Origin: Candidatus Defluviicoccus seviourii
GTDB taxonomy: Bacteria; Pseudomonadota; Alphaproteobacteria; Rhodospirillales; Defluviicoccaceae
Assembly (NCBI GenBank): GCA_900609035.2
Contig: UXAT02000009.1
Coordinates: 1 to 64,000, forward strand
Direction: 5' to 3'
Length of the DNA: 64,000 nucleotides
Shown: positions 63,425 to 64,000 of the stretch, piece after piece
Position numbering within the stretch: position 1 is the stretch's first letter
How the letters are laid out: every line of letters begins with the position of its first letter
Notes under the pieces: model-generated
The model's database searches: none
What the model saw: the letters and a program-made list of their open reading frames with translations, nothing else
What the model was told of the DNA's origin: nothing
Made by a program: the position numbers and the translations under genes

Positions 63425-64000
63425 ATGACCATTCTAGGCTGGGTGCAGATCGCCCTTTACGTGGCACTGGTCCTTGTGCTGACGCGCCCGTTCGGCGGCT
63501 ATATCACCCCTGTCGTGACCGGTGAGCGGACGGTTCTCTCGCCGGCGCTGGTTCCGATCGAGCGCCTCCTTTATCGCGCTGCCGGCGTCGATCCGCGGAT
63601 CGAGCAGCATTGGCTGACCTACGCAGTCGCCATGCTTCTGTTCAATCTCGCCGGCCTGGTCGTCCTTTACGGACTGATGCGCCTGCAAGCGGTTCTGCCG
63701 CTGAACCCGCAAGGAATGGCGGCGGTGCCGGCGGACCTCTCGCTAAACACTGCCACCAGCTTCGTCACCAACACCAACTGGCAGAACTACGGTGGCGAAG
63801 GGACGATGAGCTACCTGACCCAGATGGCCGGGCTCACGGTGCAGAACTTCCTTTCCGCCGCCACTGGCATTGCCCTCGCGGTGGCGCTGATCCGCGGCTT
63901 TGCCCGCAAGTCGGCGGCGACAATCGGCAATTTCTGGGTCGATCTCACCCGGATCACCCTCTACGTCCTGCTGCCGCTGTCGTTCGTCATCGCGCTAGCC
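63425..64000 (+). CDS. kdpA: Potassium-transporting ATPase subunit KdpA (partial, cut by window end)
   Basis: KdpA is the potassium channel-like subunit of the high-affinity KdpFABC pump. The 192 residues present open [20 protein letters not shown], with [21 protein letters not shown] and the first selectivity-filter region [14 protein letters not shown]. The next helix region reads [20 protein letters not shown]. The frame is open to the last base. The usual length is about 560 residues, so roughly two thirds lie outside. kdpB and kdpC presumably follow. Confidence 0.93.
   Translation, partial: MTILGWVQIALYVALVLVLTRPFGGYITPVVTGERTVLSPALVPIERLLYRAAGVDPRIEQHWLTYAVAMLLFNLAGLVVLYGLMRLQAVLPLNPQGMAAVPADLSLNTATSFVTNTNWQNYGGEGTMSYLTQMAGLTVQNFLSAATGIALAVALIRGFARKSAATIGNFWVDLTRITLYVLLPLSFVIALA

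Overview
The window is about 64 kb of GC-rich bacterial chromosome. I read it as an alphaproteobacterium, probably near the Rhodospirillales. This rests on family content: a Coq7 ubiquinone hydroxylase, a short RNase E/G fused in line with maf and yacG, an iscR-sufBCDSUT operon, citramalate synthase, and a short IF-1. The assignment is an inference. Three tRNA genes are present (Leu-CAA, Val-CAC, Phe-GAA). I saw no rRNA and no CRISPR array.

Layout. 1-1150: accessory edge with a nested inverted repeat, a 3'-truncated regulator remnant and two small orphan genes. 1152-2456: a cyclopropane-fatty-acid-synthase-type methyltransferase followed by a strong hairpin. 2584-6058: molybdate operon modABC-modE behind a ModE-type operator. 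6177-8638: CBS-domain protein, small membrane protein, tRNA-Leu, YqaA-type membrane protein and coq7. 8660-18220, minus strand: a class II DAHP synthase, nicotinate phosphoribosyltransferase, NAD synthase, GltX, CysS string with overlapping genes, then cimA-trmJ. 18345-21542: glmU-glmS, with gph divergent.

22496-29680 is a 2394-residue repeat protein with a FecR-like N-terminus, 13 tandem cadherin-like repeats and three copies of another module. Divergent from it lies an isolated four-gene phage tail-fibre cassette (30091-34086). Its last gene faces a secreted host protein of apparently the same fold. 35312-41594 is the SUF iron-sulphur assembly operon under an Rrf2/IscR-type regulator. 41801-50100 holds a GST, an orphan GH24 lysozyme between two repeat structures, lemA-DUF3137-gmhA, an M48 lipoprotein protease, glutathione reductase and an ExeA-like ATPase.

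The most notable locus is 50128-53990, minus strand. It has the cyanobacterial order kaiA-like, kaiB, kaiC, then a TAXI-type binding protein. The first gene encodes a degenerate receiver domain joined to a helical domain that resembles the C-terminal domain of KaiA. A response regulator, a large hybrid histidine kinase and a nuclease/phytase-like fusion protein are transcribed divergently from it. The right end carries infA-maf-rng-yacG, tRNA-Phe, an IS5 transposase remnant and the start of the kdp potassium-uptake operon, cut by the window edge inside kdpA.
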